64,000 nt of DNA. Origin: Actinomycetota bacterium (GTDB lineage: Bacteria; Actinomycetota; Acidimicrobiia; Acidimicrobiales; Ilumatobacteraceae). A program made the translations under genes and the position numbers. Within the stretch, counting starts at the first letter, position 1, and each line of letters opens with the position of its first letter. The stretch covers positions 1-64,000 of the forward strand of contig JAUSLV010000018.1 of NCBI GenBank assembly GCA_030645495.1, written 5' to 3'. The notes below the pieces were generated by a model. It was not told the origin of the DNA and ran no database searches. It was given only the letters and a program-made list of their open reading frames with translations. This document shows, in pieces, positions 43,323 through 50,888 of the stretch.

Positions 43323-44326
43323 GGATCAATCTCCTCATACCTGCCGATGGACGCCTCCGCAGTGTTGCGAAACAACCATCTCACGGTGTTCAGCAGCGCC
43401 GTGTGTCGACCGTCCTCGTTCAAGTAGAAGATCGGCTCGATTCCTAGGACCTTGCCCGGCCAGGTCCACTGCAACGCTGGGGCGCTCTCTGTTCCATCGG
43501 TCTCTACGAAGGCGAATCCGCTAATGGGACGCGCGTACCCTCCAGACACCTGTGCCAACAAGCGCTCCCGATTCCGTACCTGATTGAGAAGCAGTTGAAC
43601 CTGCCAATCAGCCAGGCTCGTGCCTACGAGTAAGAGGCAGTAGGCAGAGATCGTCGCCTCGATCACTCCGGGCAGAGTTGAAAGTTCGTAGGCGCGCACG
43701 TAGCTCGTGTGCGTCAACACAGTGGACTGTTCATCCAGCCGGCCAGCACGGTTCGACCCGCATCGCCCATGAAGATGAATGAGGCGCCTGCCGCCGACGT
43801 CCACCGCTTGTAGGTTCGGATAGGAGACCACTCGCGGCTCACTCACGTCTCGAAGTTCTCCGTGACTCCGGTCAAGAATGCAGTCAAGGTTGAGCGTCAG
43901 GAAGGCCTCGAAAGGTAGGCGCATCAACAGTTCGTGAATCTCAGCGGGCTCGCCTCGACAAACCTCCTCGGCGACGGCCTCCCAGAAGGCCTCCGGGCAT
44001 GGCGCCCGCGTCATGCACTCCTCCAGGATGCTTGGGTACGCGTTGTCAGCGGGCTTGGCCGGACATGGAACGCCGAACGACTTCGCGAGCCTCTGTGTCA
44101 GCTCGTTCCACGTGGGTAGGCCAACTCCCTTGGACACACCAGCCCCGACAAACAGGGCCCACTTCTCAAGGCTGAGCAGTCTGTCTCGAAGGCTGAGGAG
44201 GTTGTTCGCGGCCGTTCGGTCGAGAAGGCCCAGCTCGCGCACAAGAGCGTCGACATCGTCCGGAGTGTGAAGAGCGGGAGTCACGGCGCTTTCATGCTCG
44301 CAGATCAGCTCACGCCCTCCGGTCAT
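43319..44326 (-). CDS. SIR2-family NADase-type protein (candidate defence effector)
   Basis: A 335-residue SIR2 protein with an intact active site: NAD loop FVGAGVSKGVGLPTW (59-73), TLNLD with Asn146, catalytic His186 in LIHLHG, and VGTSLAD (234-240). It lacks the zinc-binding cysteine module of deacetylase sirtuins, as in bacterial defence SIR2 proteins that destroy NAD+ and stop infected cells. The next gene overlaps by ATGA. The start at ATG 44326 lies inside the relaxase relic with a weak ribosome site; an in-frame GTG 14 codons later is possible. No TIR, HerA or Argonaute partner is present, so it is not Thoeris, SIR2-HerA or SPARSA. Confidence 0.9.
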   Translation of the reverse strand: MTGGRELICEHESAVTPALHTPDDVDALVRELGLLDRTAANNLLSLRDRLLSLEKWALFVGAGVSKGVGLPTWNELTQRLAKSFGVPCPAKPADNAYPSILEECMTRAPCPEAFWEAVAEEVCRGEPAEIHELLMRLPFEAFLTLNLDCILDRSHGELRDVSEPRVVSYPNLQAVDVGGRRLIHLHGRCGSNRAGRLDEQSTVLTHTSYVRAYELSTLPGVIEATISAYCLLLVGTSLADWQVQLLLNQVRNRERLLAQVSGGYARPISGFAFVETDGTESAPALQWTWPGKVLGIEPIFYLNEDGRHTALLNTVRWLFRNTAEASIGRYEEIDP

Positions 44327-44750
44327 GTCGACCGTTCGCTTGGTAGGCAGTGAGGAAGCTACCCACCTCGCCGGCGCGCAGGTCGGCGAGAGCAACGCGT
44401 TCCCAGGCGTGTCGCTGCCGGCGGTTCTCGGTGAGGCCGATCGTCGGCATGCGCTTCTCGAGTCCGCGCAGTACGCCGCCGGCTTCGATCGACTGGAGCT
44501 GGTGGGGATCGCCGACCAGGATGAGTCGTGAGCCGCCAGCGTCCGCCGCGTCGAACAGCCGGGCGAGGGCCTTGGTGCCGACCATCGCGGCCTCGTCGAT
44601 GACGAGCACCGTCCGGTCGTCGAGCTGCTCCGTGCCACGATCGAGATCGAGTAGCAGCTTGGCGATCGTGCGTGACGGGATGTGCGCCTGGTCCTCAAGC
44701 TCCTTGGCCGCCCGGGCGGCGAGCGAGGCGCGCGCCTCGCGGTGCCATCG
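44310..44750 (-). pseudogene. Fragment of a MobF/TraA-type conjugative relaxase helicase
   Basis: About 145 residues from HREARASLAARAAKELED to AYQANGRHDRR match the middle of the RecD-like helicase part of actinobacterial TraA relaxases: IPSRTIAKLLLDLDRG, VLVIDEAAMVGTKALARLFD (Walker B), LILVGDPHQLQSIEAGGVLRGL and LTENRRQRHAWER. The Walker A and relaxase domain upstream and motifs IV-VI downstream are missing, so it is dead. It marks a past plasmid or integrative conjugative element at this tRNA site. The SIR2 start codon lies within its 3' end. Confidence 0.75.
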
Positions 44751-44981
44751 GCGCTCGTCATTCGCTTGCCAACCGCCTGTGAGCCAGAGGTTCGAATCCC
44801 TGCGGAATGTGCCTTGAGCCGGGAGTTGCCCGGGAACAATGGCACCGAGGAGGTAGCAGCCGGAGGAGCATCGCTCGTCTGGAAGCGAACGACGCCGGTG
44901 GGCGGCAGTGCAGTGAACTCCTGGCCAGAGCACCAACCTTGAATCTCAGCGGACGTCCGTGAACCCCCACGCACTCATCAG
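44751..44981. other. Non-coding island edge with tRNA T-arm-like remnant
   Basis: No gene is visible. On the plus strand 44789-44804 reads GGTTCGAATCCCTGCG, a tRNA T-loop and 3' half without a matching 5' stem; this could be an old attachment-site scar. It sits exactly where the relaxase fragment breaks off. The second copy of the direct repeat follows at 44820. Confidence 0.4.
44820..44841 (+). repeat. Imperfect direct repeat, copy 2
   Basis: CGGGAGTTGCCCGGGAACAATG matches 40417-40438 in 17 of 22 positions. The two copies bracket the SIR2 operon and the relaxase relic. Confidence 0.45.
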
Positions 44982-45064
44982 CGGAACGGGAGGGATTCGA
45001 ACCCCCGGGGCTTGCACCCTCACGCTTTCAAGGCGCGCGCATTTGTCCACTCTGCCACCGTTCC
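44982..45064 (-). tRNA. tRNA-Ser (anticodon TGA)
   Basis: The minus strand folds as a class II tRNA: perfect 7-bp acceptor stem GGAACGG/CCGTTCC with discriminator G, D-arm, anticodon stem CGCGC/GCGTG with loop CTTGAAA (anticodon TGA, reads UCA), a long variable arm (GGG/CCC stem) and T-arm GGGGG-TTCGAAT-CCCTC. The 3' CCA is not encoded. The island lies on its 3' side. Confidence 0.93.
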
Positions 45065-45074
45065 GGAACCGAAT

Positions 45075-46013
45075 CTAGCGGCGCGGCAGCCAGGGGAGGC
45101 CCACGAATGTGCGCCGGTGGAAGGCCAGGTAGCCCGACGCGATCCACTCACGATCGATCGCCGGGGCCACGAACTCGTCGGTGACACGGCGGATGTGTTG
45201 CGGCACCGCACCACCGTGCAGATGGTGCGCGGTGTGCAGGTTGTTGCCCCAGTACAGCCACGTGACCAGCCGGTTCGAGCGCACCGTGCGGGTGGTGCGC
45301 AGCGCCGAAGCGGCGTCGGCCTCCTGGGCGCCGTAGTGCTCGGGCACCAACACGAACGGTTCCAGCAGCACCACCGTCACCAGCCACGGGGCCAGCCACA
45401 CACACAGCAGCACGTCGAAGTGACCGATGCCCAGCCAGATCATCGACCCGTAGAACGCCAAGCTCGCCAGGCCGTCGATCGTGGCCGCCCGCCGCTGGCG
45501 CGCCGAACGCACCCACACCGGCGGCCGGCCGACCGCGCACTGCAACGTCCACAGCGCGAACTGCCCGGCGAACAGCGGCCCGCCCAGTGGCAGCAAGAAG
45601 TAGTACAGCCGCGACGTGAACAGGTACGGCGCGCCCTCGGGGTCGGCGGCGGTGCACGAGTGCTGGTGGTGGCCGAGGTGGTAAGCGCGGTAGCCGGAGA
45701 ACGGCATGCCCACGCTCAGCCCGCACACCACACCCACCCCGCGGTTGGCCCACTTGTGGGCGAACGTGTGCCCGTGCAGCGTCTCGTGCACCAGCGCGCC
45801 GTTGCCCAGCAACAGCCAGCCCATCGCGAACCACATCGGCAGGCGCACCGCCAACGAGTGCACCTGCAGCGTCAGCACCACACCTCCGGCATACAGCCCC
45901 CACGCCACCAGCAGGTGCGCCGCCGAGCGCACCCCCTGGGGCGTGGTCACACCGAGGTCGGCGATCTGTCGCCGAGCAGCCACCTCGTCGAACTCCGCCG
46001 CCGCGGTGCTCAC
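45075..46013 (-). CDS. Membrane fatty acid desaturase
   Basis: A 312-residue integral membrane di-iron desaturase or hydroxylase. The three histidine boxes are present: HETLHGH, GHHQHS and HTAHH, between four or more hydrophobic segments. It would introduce a double bond into an acyl-lipid or acyl-CoA; the position is unknown. The start GTG at 46013 shares a base with the stop of the lipoprotein gene upstream (TAGTG), so translation is likely coupled. It ends 11 bases from the tRNA-Ser 5' end. Confidence 0.85.
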   Translation of the reverse strand: MSTAAAEFDEVAARRQIADLGVTTPQGVRSAAHLLVAWGLYAGGVVLTLQVHSLAVRLPMWFAMGWLLLGNGALVHETLHGHTFAHKWANRGVGVVCGLSVGMPFSGYRAYHLGHHQHSCTAADPEGAPYLFTSRLYYFLLPLGGPLFAGQFALWTLQCAVGRPPVWVRSARQRRAATIDGLASLAFYGSMIWLGIGHFDVLLCVWLAPWLVTVVLLEPFVLVPEHYGAQEADAASALRTTRTVRSNRLVTWLYWGNNLHTAHHLHGGAVPQHIRRVTDEFVAPAIDREWIASGYLAFHRRTFVGLPWLPRR

Positions 46014-46684
46014 TAGGGGGTCCAGATCTGCTGGAAGTACTCGATCACGCCGTCCTTCACCGTCATCAGAAAGGCGAACGGCACGAAGCCGAATCCCTCG
46101 GGGGCACCAGCGCTGGGGCTGGATGCACGGATCGTCATCAGCTCGTCGGGCGTGATCCAGTAGCTCTTCTGCGTAGCGACATCCGACACCGTGAGGTACA
46201 CGTTGTCGTGGAACGGCAAGTCGTTGATGTCGCGGCTGGGCGAGGAGGGGATGTACACGCCGTTGAGGCACTCGTCGCCGGCAGCCACGGCCTGGCTCTC
46301 GCACTCGTCACCCGTGTACGCCTGCACCACCGTGATGTCGGGGGTGAGCTTCTCGCCACCGTTGTAGACCACCCAGTAGGTGCCGTCGGCCAGCACGCCG
46401 GACGACACGAACGGGTCGGTGTGACCGCTGGGGAAGTCGGGCGGGGCGACTTCCTCCCACAGGCTCTTGTTCGGCAGCGTGCTCTCGGTGACCGGCGGCG
46501 AGGTGGGCGCCGGCGTGACCGGCGGCGCGGTGACCGGAGAGGTATCGCCAGTGGCCACCGTGGTGGTGGTGGCGTCGACGACGACCACGCTGGTGGGGCC
46601 GATCGACTTCGAGTCGCTGCTGCAGGCGGCCAGACCGCTGGCAGCAACGGCCAGTACGGCGAGGGCCAGGCGAGGGTTGTTCAT
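46013..46684 (-). CDS. Putative lipoprotein, paralogue of the one at 13.4-13.9 kb
   Basis: A 223-residue exported protein with a signal peptide ending in the lipobox LAAC (about residue 21), then a Thr/Pro-rich linker. The globular part has LADGTYWVVYNGG, a cysteine pair (GDECESQAVAAGDECLNG) and closes with APEGFGFVPFAFLMTV and EYFQQIWTP. It aligns by eye with the 13.4 kb lipoprotein. A ribosome site AAGGAG precedes the ATG. Family and role are unknown. Confidence 0.7.
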   Translation of the reverse strand: MNNPRLALAVLAVAASGLAACSSDSKSIGPTSVVVVDATTTTVATGDTSPVTAPPVTPAPTSPPVTESTLPNKSLWEEVAPPDFPSGHTDPFVSSGVLADGTYWVVYNGGEKLTPDITVVQAYTGDECESQAVAAGDECLNGVYIPSSPSRDINDLPFHDNVYLTVSDVATQKSYWITPDELMTIRASSPSAGAPEGFGFVPFAFLMTVKDGVIEYFQQIWTP

Positions 46685-46756
46685 TGAATGCTCCTTCGTT
46701 CGGATGCTCGTATGAGCCGTTCTCAGCTCGAGCCCGTCACTTTCCTGGAGATTCTT

Positions 46757-47692
46757 TCAGTGAATTGCCTGCCGGAGGTGTTCTATCCACTCGTCGGCTT
46801 CACGCCAGCGCGAATCGGCATGCTCGCGCACGGCATGGGCGTGCTCGCCGGCGGCCGGGTAACTGCCCAGGAACTTCACCTTGCCCTGCTTCGCGTGCAG
46901 CGCGCGCATGGCATCGGCCATCACCTCGTCGGCCACATGACCCTCGGCGTAGATCACGAAGCAGTAGTCGCCCAGGCCACCGTCCTTGGTGGGGCGCGAC
47001 AGCAGGTTGCTCAGGTTGATCCGCCGCGCGGCGAACTCTTGCAGGATCGAGATCAGGCTGCCCGGCTCGTCGGCACGCTGATAGATCACCAGCGCAGTGC
47101 GATCGTGGCCGGTGGGCGCGGGCACACCCTCGCGGGCCACCACCACGAAGCGGGTCTGGTTGCCCGGGTGGTCGGCAATGTCGTGCGCCAGGATCTGCAG
47201 CCCGTAGAGCTCGGCGCTCGCCCGCGGCGCCACCGCCGCCGCGCCCTCGCCCAACTCTTGTGCCACCATCCGCGCCGCCTCGGCGGTGGAGTTGGAGGCC
47301 CGCACGTCGGCCTGCCCCACCGTGTTGCGCAGGTAGGCATGGCATTGCGCGCTGGCCACCGGGATGGACAGCACCACCTTCACATCGGCGAGCGTGGTAC
47401 CCGGCTTGGCCATCAGGCAATGCTCGATGTCGAGCACCACCTCACGCTGGATGAGCAGGTCGTGGTTGAACGCCAGCTCGTCCTGCGACAGGTTCACCAT
47501 CCCCTCGATCGAGTTCTCGATCGCCACGAACCCGAGATCCACCTCGCCCGCCTCGACGGCATCGAGCACGTCGGGCATTGTGCGCAGCAGCACGTGCTCG
47601 GCCGCGGCGAGGTCGGCCTGGGTCATCAGTGCCTGCTCGGTGAACGTGCCGAGCGGCCCCAGGAAGCCGACGCGAAGGCGGGGTGCGGTCAT
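46757..47692 (-). CDS. pheA: Prephenate dehydratase
   Basis: Converts prephenate to phenylpyruvate in phenylalanine synthesis. The 311-residue monofunctional enzyme has VGFLGPLGTFTEQAL at the start, FVAIENSIEGMV, the catalytic threonine-bearing GNQTRFVVV, and a C-terminal ACT domain (DEPGSLISILQEFAARRINLSNLLSRPTK) that binds phenylalanine for feedback inhibition. The start ATG at 47692 gives the normal N-terminus. Confidence 0.93.
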   Translation of the reverse strand: MTAPRLRVGFLGPLGTFTEQALMTQADLAAAEHVLLRTMPDVLDAVEAGEVDLGFVAIENSIEGMVNLSQDELAFNHDLLIQREVVLDIEHCLMAKPGTTLADVKVVLSIPVASAQCHAYLRNTVGQADVRASNSTAEAARMVAQELGEGAAAVAPRASAELYGLQILAHDIADHPGNQTRFVVVAREGVPAPTGHDRTALVIYQRADEPGSLISILQEFAARRINLSNLLSRPTKDGGLGDYCFVIYAEGHVADEVMADAMRALHAKQGKVKFLGSYPAAGEHAHAVREHADSRWREADEWIEHLRQAIH

Positions 47693-47767
47693 GACCCCCC
47701 AGGCTACGCGCCGCCGCTCTCCCGGCCACCGGCTTTCCCCCGCCCCCGCGCCCACCCGCCATCCCCG

Positions 47768-47822
47768 GTCAGTGTCGCGGGCGTCGGCACGGATCTCCGT
47801 GATCACGGCCGCGACACAGACG
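47768..47822 (+). repeat. 55-bp palindromic repeat, copy 1
   Basis: Identical to 47856-47910. Each copy folds as a nested hairpin: outer GTGTCGCGG/CCGCGACAC and inner CACGG-ATCT-CCGTG. It lies in the divergent region between pheA and larB. Confidence 0.85.
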
Positions 47823-47855
47823 GCCGAAAGGCTGACAGAGATCTTGGCCGACCTT

Positions 47856-47910
47856 GTCAGTGTCGCGGGCGTCGGCACGGATCTCCGTGATCACGGCCGC
47901 GACACAGACG
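47856..47910 (+). repeat. 55-bp palindromic repeat, copy 2
   Basis: An exact second copy, 33 bases after the first and 65 bases before larB. Nothing else is seen in the 283-base pheA-larB gap. Confidence 0.85.
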
Positions 47911-47975
47911 TTCGATCGGTGGGTCGGTGGGGGCCGGGCCTGTGCGGGGCGCGCTCGGGGCGGGGAGCGGGCACA

Positions 47976-48722
47976 ATGGTGCGAATGGACGAGCAGGAGC
48001 TGCGCACGTTGGTGGAAGGGGTGCGCACCGGCGCACTCAGCCCCGACGACGCTGTCGCCCGGCTGCGGCGGCTGCCGTTCACCCGCGTGGGCGACTCGCT
48101 GGTCGACCACCACCGCGAGCTCCGCCAGGGCATGCCCGAGGCGATCTACGGCCAGGGCAAGACCGCCGCCCAGTGCATCGAGATCGTGGGCGAGCGGCTG
48201 GCCCACGGCAGCGGCCCGGTGCTGCTCACCCGCGTGGCCACCGACGTGGAGACCGCGGTGCACGCCGCCCACCCCGGTGGCGAGGCCCGCGCCGGCTGCG
48301 TGTTGTGGCGCCGGCCCGCGGCCACCCGCACCGCCACCGTGCTGGTGATCAGCGCCGGCACCAGCGACGTGCCCGTGGTGGACGAATGCGTGCTCACGCT
48401 CGAGGCCCACGGCTTCAACCCCGGCCGCCTCACCGACGTGGGCGTGGCTGGGCTGCACCGCCTGCTGGCGCACATCGACGACGTCACCACCGCCGACGCC
48501 GTGGTGGTGGTGGCCGGCATGGAAGGTGCGCTGGCCAGCGTGATCGGGGGGCTGACCGCCGCGCCCGTGGTGGCCGTGCCCACCAGCGTGGGCTACGGCG
48601 CCGCGCTCGACGGGGTGACCGCGCTGCTGGCGATGCACGCCTCGTGCGCCAGCGGCGTGACCGTGGTGGGGATCGACAACGGATTCGGCGCCGCCTGCGC
48701 CGTGGCGAGGATGTGCCGATGA
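47976..48722 (+). CDS. larB: Nickel-pincer cofactor biosynthesis protein LarB
   Basis: LarB carboxylates the pyridinium ring of nicotinic acid adenine dinucleotide and hydrolyses its phosphoanhydride, the first step to the nickel-pincer nucleotide of lactate racemase. The 248-residue protein has an N-terminal helical part (ALSPDDAVARLRRLPF), GQGKTAAQCIEI, and the PurE-like C-terminal core VLVISAGTSDVPVVDE, VVVVAGMEGALASVIGGL and TSVGYGAALDGVTALL. Length is normal. It overlaps larC by ATGA. Confidence 0.92.
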   Translation: MVRMDEQELRTLVEGVRTGALSPDDAVARLRRLPFTRVGDSLVDHHRELRQGMPEAIYGQGKTAAQCIEIVGERLAHGSGPVLLTRVATDVETAVHAAHPGGEARAGCVLWRRPAATRTATVLVISAGTSDVPVVDECVLTLEAHGFNPGRLTDVGVAGLHRLLAHIDDVTTADAVVVVAGMEGALASVIGGLTAAPVVAVPTSVGYGAALDGVTALLAMHASCASGVTVVGIDNGFGAACAVARMCR

Positions 48723-49972
48723 GCCCGAACCCGACAGCACACGACCGCACGGCGCCTGCACAGACAGCCTGGTTCCACTGTTTCGCGGGCACCGCCGGCG
48801 ACATGACGATGGCCGCGCTCGTGCACGCCGGCGCCGACCCGGTGCAGGTGATGGCGATCGTGGGCGCGCTGCCGCTGGACGGCTATGCCCTCACCTTCGA
48901 GCCCGTGCTGCGCTGCGGCCTGGCCGCGCTGCACGCCAACGTGGCGATGCACGACGAGCACGACCACCACGACCACGCGCACGCGCACCACGGGCCGCAC
49001 CGGCCGTACCGCGAGATCCGCGACCTGCTGAACGTGGCCGACCTGCCCACACGAGTGCGCGACCGGGCGCAGCGCACGTTCCGGCTGCTGGCCGAGGTGG
49101 AAGGCCAGATGCACGCGATGGCACCCGACGACGTGGAGTTCCACGAGGTTGGTGCGGTGGACGCGATCGTCGACATCGTGGGCGCGTGCGCGGCGTTGGA
49201 GGTGCTGGGTATCGAGCGCATCGTGTGCAGCCCGATCACCGTCGGCCAGGGCACGGTGCACGCCGCGCACGGCGAGATCCCGAACCCGGCCCCGGCAGTG
49301 GTGGAGCTGCTCGCCCGGCGCAACGCGCCCAGCCGCGGCATCGCCGATCGCAAGGAACTGGCCACCCCCACCGGTGTGGCATTGATGACCGCGCTGGCCG
49401 ACGAGTTCGGCCCGATGCCGGCGATGCTGGTGCAGCGCATCGGCTACGGCGCGGGCACCGCCGACATCGCCGGGCGACCCAACGTGGTGCAGGTGGTGGT
49501 TGGCCACGAAGAAGCCGCAACACCGGTGCCGCAGCCGGGCCAGCCGGCACAGCTGCTGGAAGTGAACGTGGACGATGCCACCGGCGAGGTGATCGCGCAC
49601 ACGATCACGGCGCTGCTGCTGGCGGGCGCGCACGATGCGTGGGCCACCCCGATCGTGATGAAGAAGGGGCGCCCGGCGCACACCGTGCACGCCCTGTGCG
49701 ACCCCGCGCTGGCCGCCGAGGTAGGTGCCGTGCTGTTGCACGAGACCGGCTCGCTGGGCATGCGTGGCACCACACTGGTGCGCTGGCCGCAGCGGCGCGA
49801 CGAAGTGGTGGTGCACCTCGGTGGCCACCCGATCCGGGTGAAGCTGGCGCCTTCACGGGCCAAGGTGGAGCACGACGATGCCGCGGCCGCGGCCAAGGCG
49901 TTGGGCTTGTCGCTGCGCGAAGTGCTGGCCGAGGCGGCTCAGTTGGCGAGAGCCGCGTCGACCATCGACTGA
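48719..49972 (+). CDS. larC: Nickel-pincer cofactor biosynthesis protein LarC
   Basis: LarC (DUF111) is the CTP-dependent nickel insertase that completes the nickel-pincer nucleotide. The 417-residue single chain begins with WFHCFAGTAGDMTMAAL, has a histidine-rich nickel-handling stretch (HDEHDHHDHAHAHHGPH, about residues 78-94), the core VEFHEVGAVDAIVDIVG, and the C-terminal LLEVNVDDATGE and VMKKGRPAHTVH. No larC1/larC2 frameshift is present, unlike Lactobacillus plantarum. Neither larE nor larA is in the window. Confidence 0.92.
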   Translation: MSPNPTAHDRTAPAQTAWFHCFAGTAGDMTMAALVHAGADPVQVMAIVGALPLDGYALTFEPVLRCGLAALHANVAMHDEHDHHDHAHAHHGPHRPYREIRDLLNVADLPTRVRDRAQRTFRLLAEVEGQMHAMAPDDVEFHEVGAVDAIVDIVGACAALEVLGIERIVCSPITVGQGTVHAAHGEIPNPAPAVVELLARRNAPSRGIADRKELATPTGVALMTALADEFGPMPAMLVQRIGYGAGTADIAGRPNVVQVVVGHEEAATPVPQPGQPAQLLEVNVDDATGEVIAHTITALLLAGAHDAWATPIVMKKGRPAHTVHALCDPALAAEVGAVLLHETGSLGMRGTTLVRWPQRRDEVVVHLGGHPIRVKLAPSRAKVEHDDAAAAAKALGLSLREVLAEAAQLARAASTID

Positions 49973-50877
49973 AGCTCGTCGATCTCCATCTCGCCGTCGC
50001 CGCGGGCCTTCACCAGGCCATCGGCGCCGACGATCACGAAGTACGGCCAGCCGCTGGCGCCATAAGCGAGGGCGGCCATTCCCGCCGTGCCGTCGCCGGT
50101 GGATTCGTCGTGCAGCGTGGGCCACGGCCAGCCCTTGTCGGCCAACCATTGGCCGGGCGGGTAGTTGGGGCTGCTCTCGGACACCGCCGTGGCGACACCG
50201 ATCACGTTCAGTTCGGCGGGTACGCCACCTTGGCTCAGCCAGTCGATGAGGCGCGGGATCTCGCGGTTGCAGTGCGGGCACCAATGAGCGAGGAACACCA
50301 CCATGTACGCGCCGTCGGTGGTGGCGTCGATCGTGACCGGGTTGCCGTCGACGTCGTAGCCGCTGAGCACCGGGGCAGGCATGCCGATGGCGTCGTCGGA
50401 GCCGCCGGTGTACCTGGGTAGGAACTCGCCGGCGATGTCGACCGGGCGGCTGTACTCGTCGCCACTGCCCACCACCGGCGAGGTGATCACCGACACGCCG
50501 CCGGTGGTGTCGCCAGGAACCACCGCGGTGGATTCGGACACCACCACCTGCTCGGAATCGCCGTCGCTGGAGCCGACCGCCACGAACACACCGACCGCCA
50601 GCAAGGCGACGGCGCCCACCACGGCGCCGACGACGAGACCGGATTTCGATCGCGTCGACTCGGACAGCATCGATTCGGTGACGATCTGCGTGCGCCCGAA
50701 CCCGGGCGGCGGGCCGAAGCCCGCGGCCGGGGTGGGCGCCATCGGCGAGGGCGCCGCGTTCAGGTCGTCGAGGAACTGCTGCCCGCCGCGGCTGACCGAC
50801 GGCGACCAGGTGGTGCCGTCGAACCAGCGCAACTCGAAGCGCCCCGTGGGATCCGGGTACCAGCCGGCGGCAGCCAT
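49939..50877 (-). CDS. DUF2510-TlpA-like thioredoxin membrane protein
   Basis: A 312-residue protein in three parts. A DUF2510 domain (GWYPDPTGRFELRWFDGTTW, near residue 5) is followed by one transmembrane helix (about residues 80-100) and an extracytoplasmic thioredoxin-like domain with active site HWCPHC. It is homologous over its thioredoxin part to the next gene. The TlpA fold suits disulfide reduction or cytochrome maturation at the cell surface. Its 3' end overlaps larC by 34 bases, tail to tail. Confidence 0.82.
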   Translation of the reverse strand: MAAAGWYPDPTGRFELRWFDGTTWSPSVSRGGQQFLDDLNAAPSPMAPTPAAGFGPPPGFGRTQIVTESMLSESTRSKSGLVVGAVVGAVALLAVGVFVAVGSSDGDSEQVVVSESTAVVPGDTTGGVSVITSPVVGSGDEYSRPVDIAGEFLPRYTGGSDDAIGMPAPVLSGYDVDGNPVTIDATTDGAYMVVFLAHWCPHCNREIPRLIDWLSQGGVPAELNVIGVATAVSESSPNYPPGQWLADKGWPWPTLHDESTGDGTAGMAALAYGASGWPYFVIVGADGLVKARGDGEMEIDELQSMVDAALAN

Positions 50878-50888
50878 GATCAGCCTCG

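Larger units (their letters stand above)
40300..44981. mobile_element. Genomic (defence) island at tRNA-Ser
   Basis: The segment from about 40.3 kb to the 3' end of tRNA-Ser(TGA) differs from its flanks: lower G+C, many rare A/T-ending codons, and genes unlike the housekeeping neighbours. It holds a SIR2 gene coupled to a 941-residue gene, a truncated relaxase/helicase relic, and a 22-base imperfect direct repeat near both ends. Such placement at the 3' side of a tRNA gene is usual for integrative elements. No integrase remains, so the exact ends are uncertain. Confidence 0.65.

Noticed and set aside
43319-44326. Thoeris ThsA
   Set aside because: ThsA carries a C-terminal SLOG/STALD domain and is paired with a TIR protein; neither is present here.
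40370-44950. CTGGTCAGAGCTCC (about 40377) and CTGGCCAGAGCACC (about 44932) as attachment repeats
   Set aside because: Twelve of 14 positions match, but this is too short to separate from chance in GC-rich DNA. It is not used to define island ends.
44327-44974. Extension of the SIR2 frame up to 44974 (551 codons)
   Set aside because: The added 216 codons are Arg/Ser/Pro-rich and overlap the relaxase relic in another frame. They show no conserved domain, so the shorter start is used.
47768-47910. CRISPR array
   Set aside because: Only two repeats with a single 33-base spacer, a nested palindrome inside the repeat and no cas genes. It is a duplicated palindrome rather than CRISPR.
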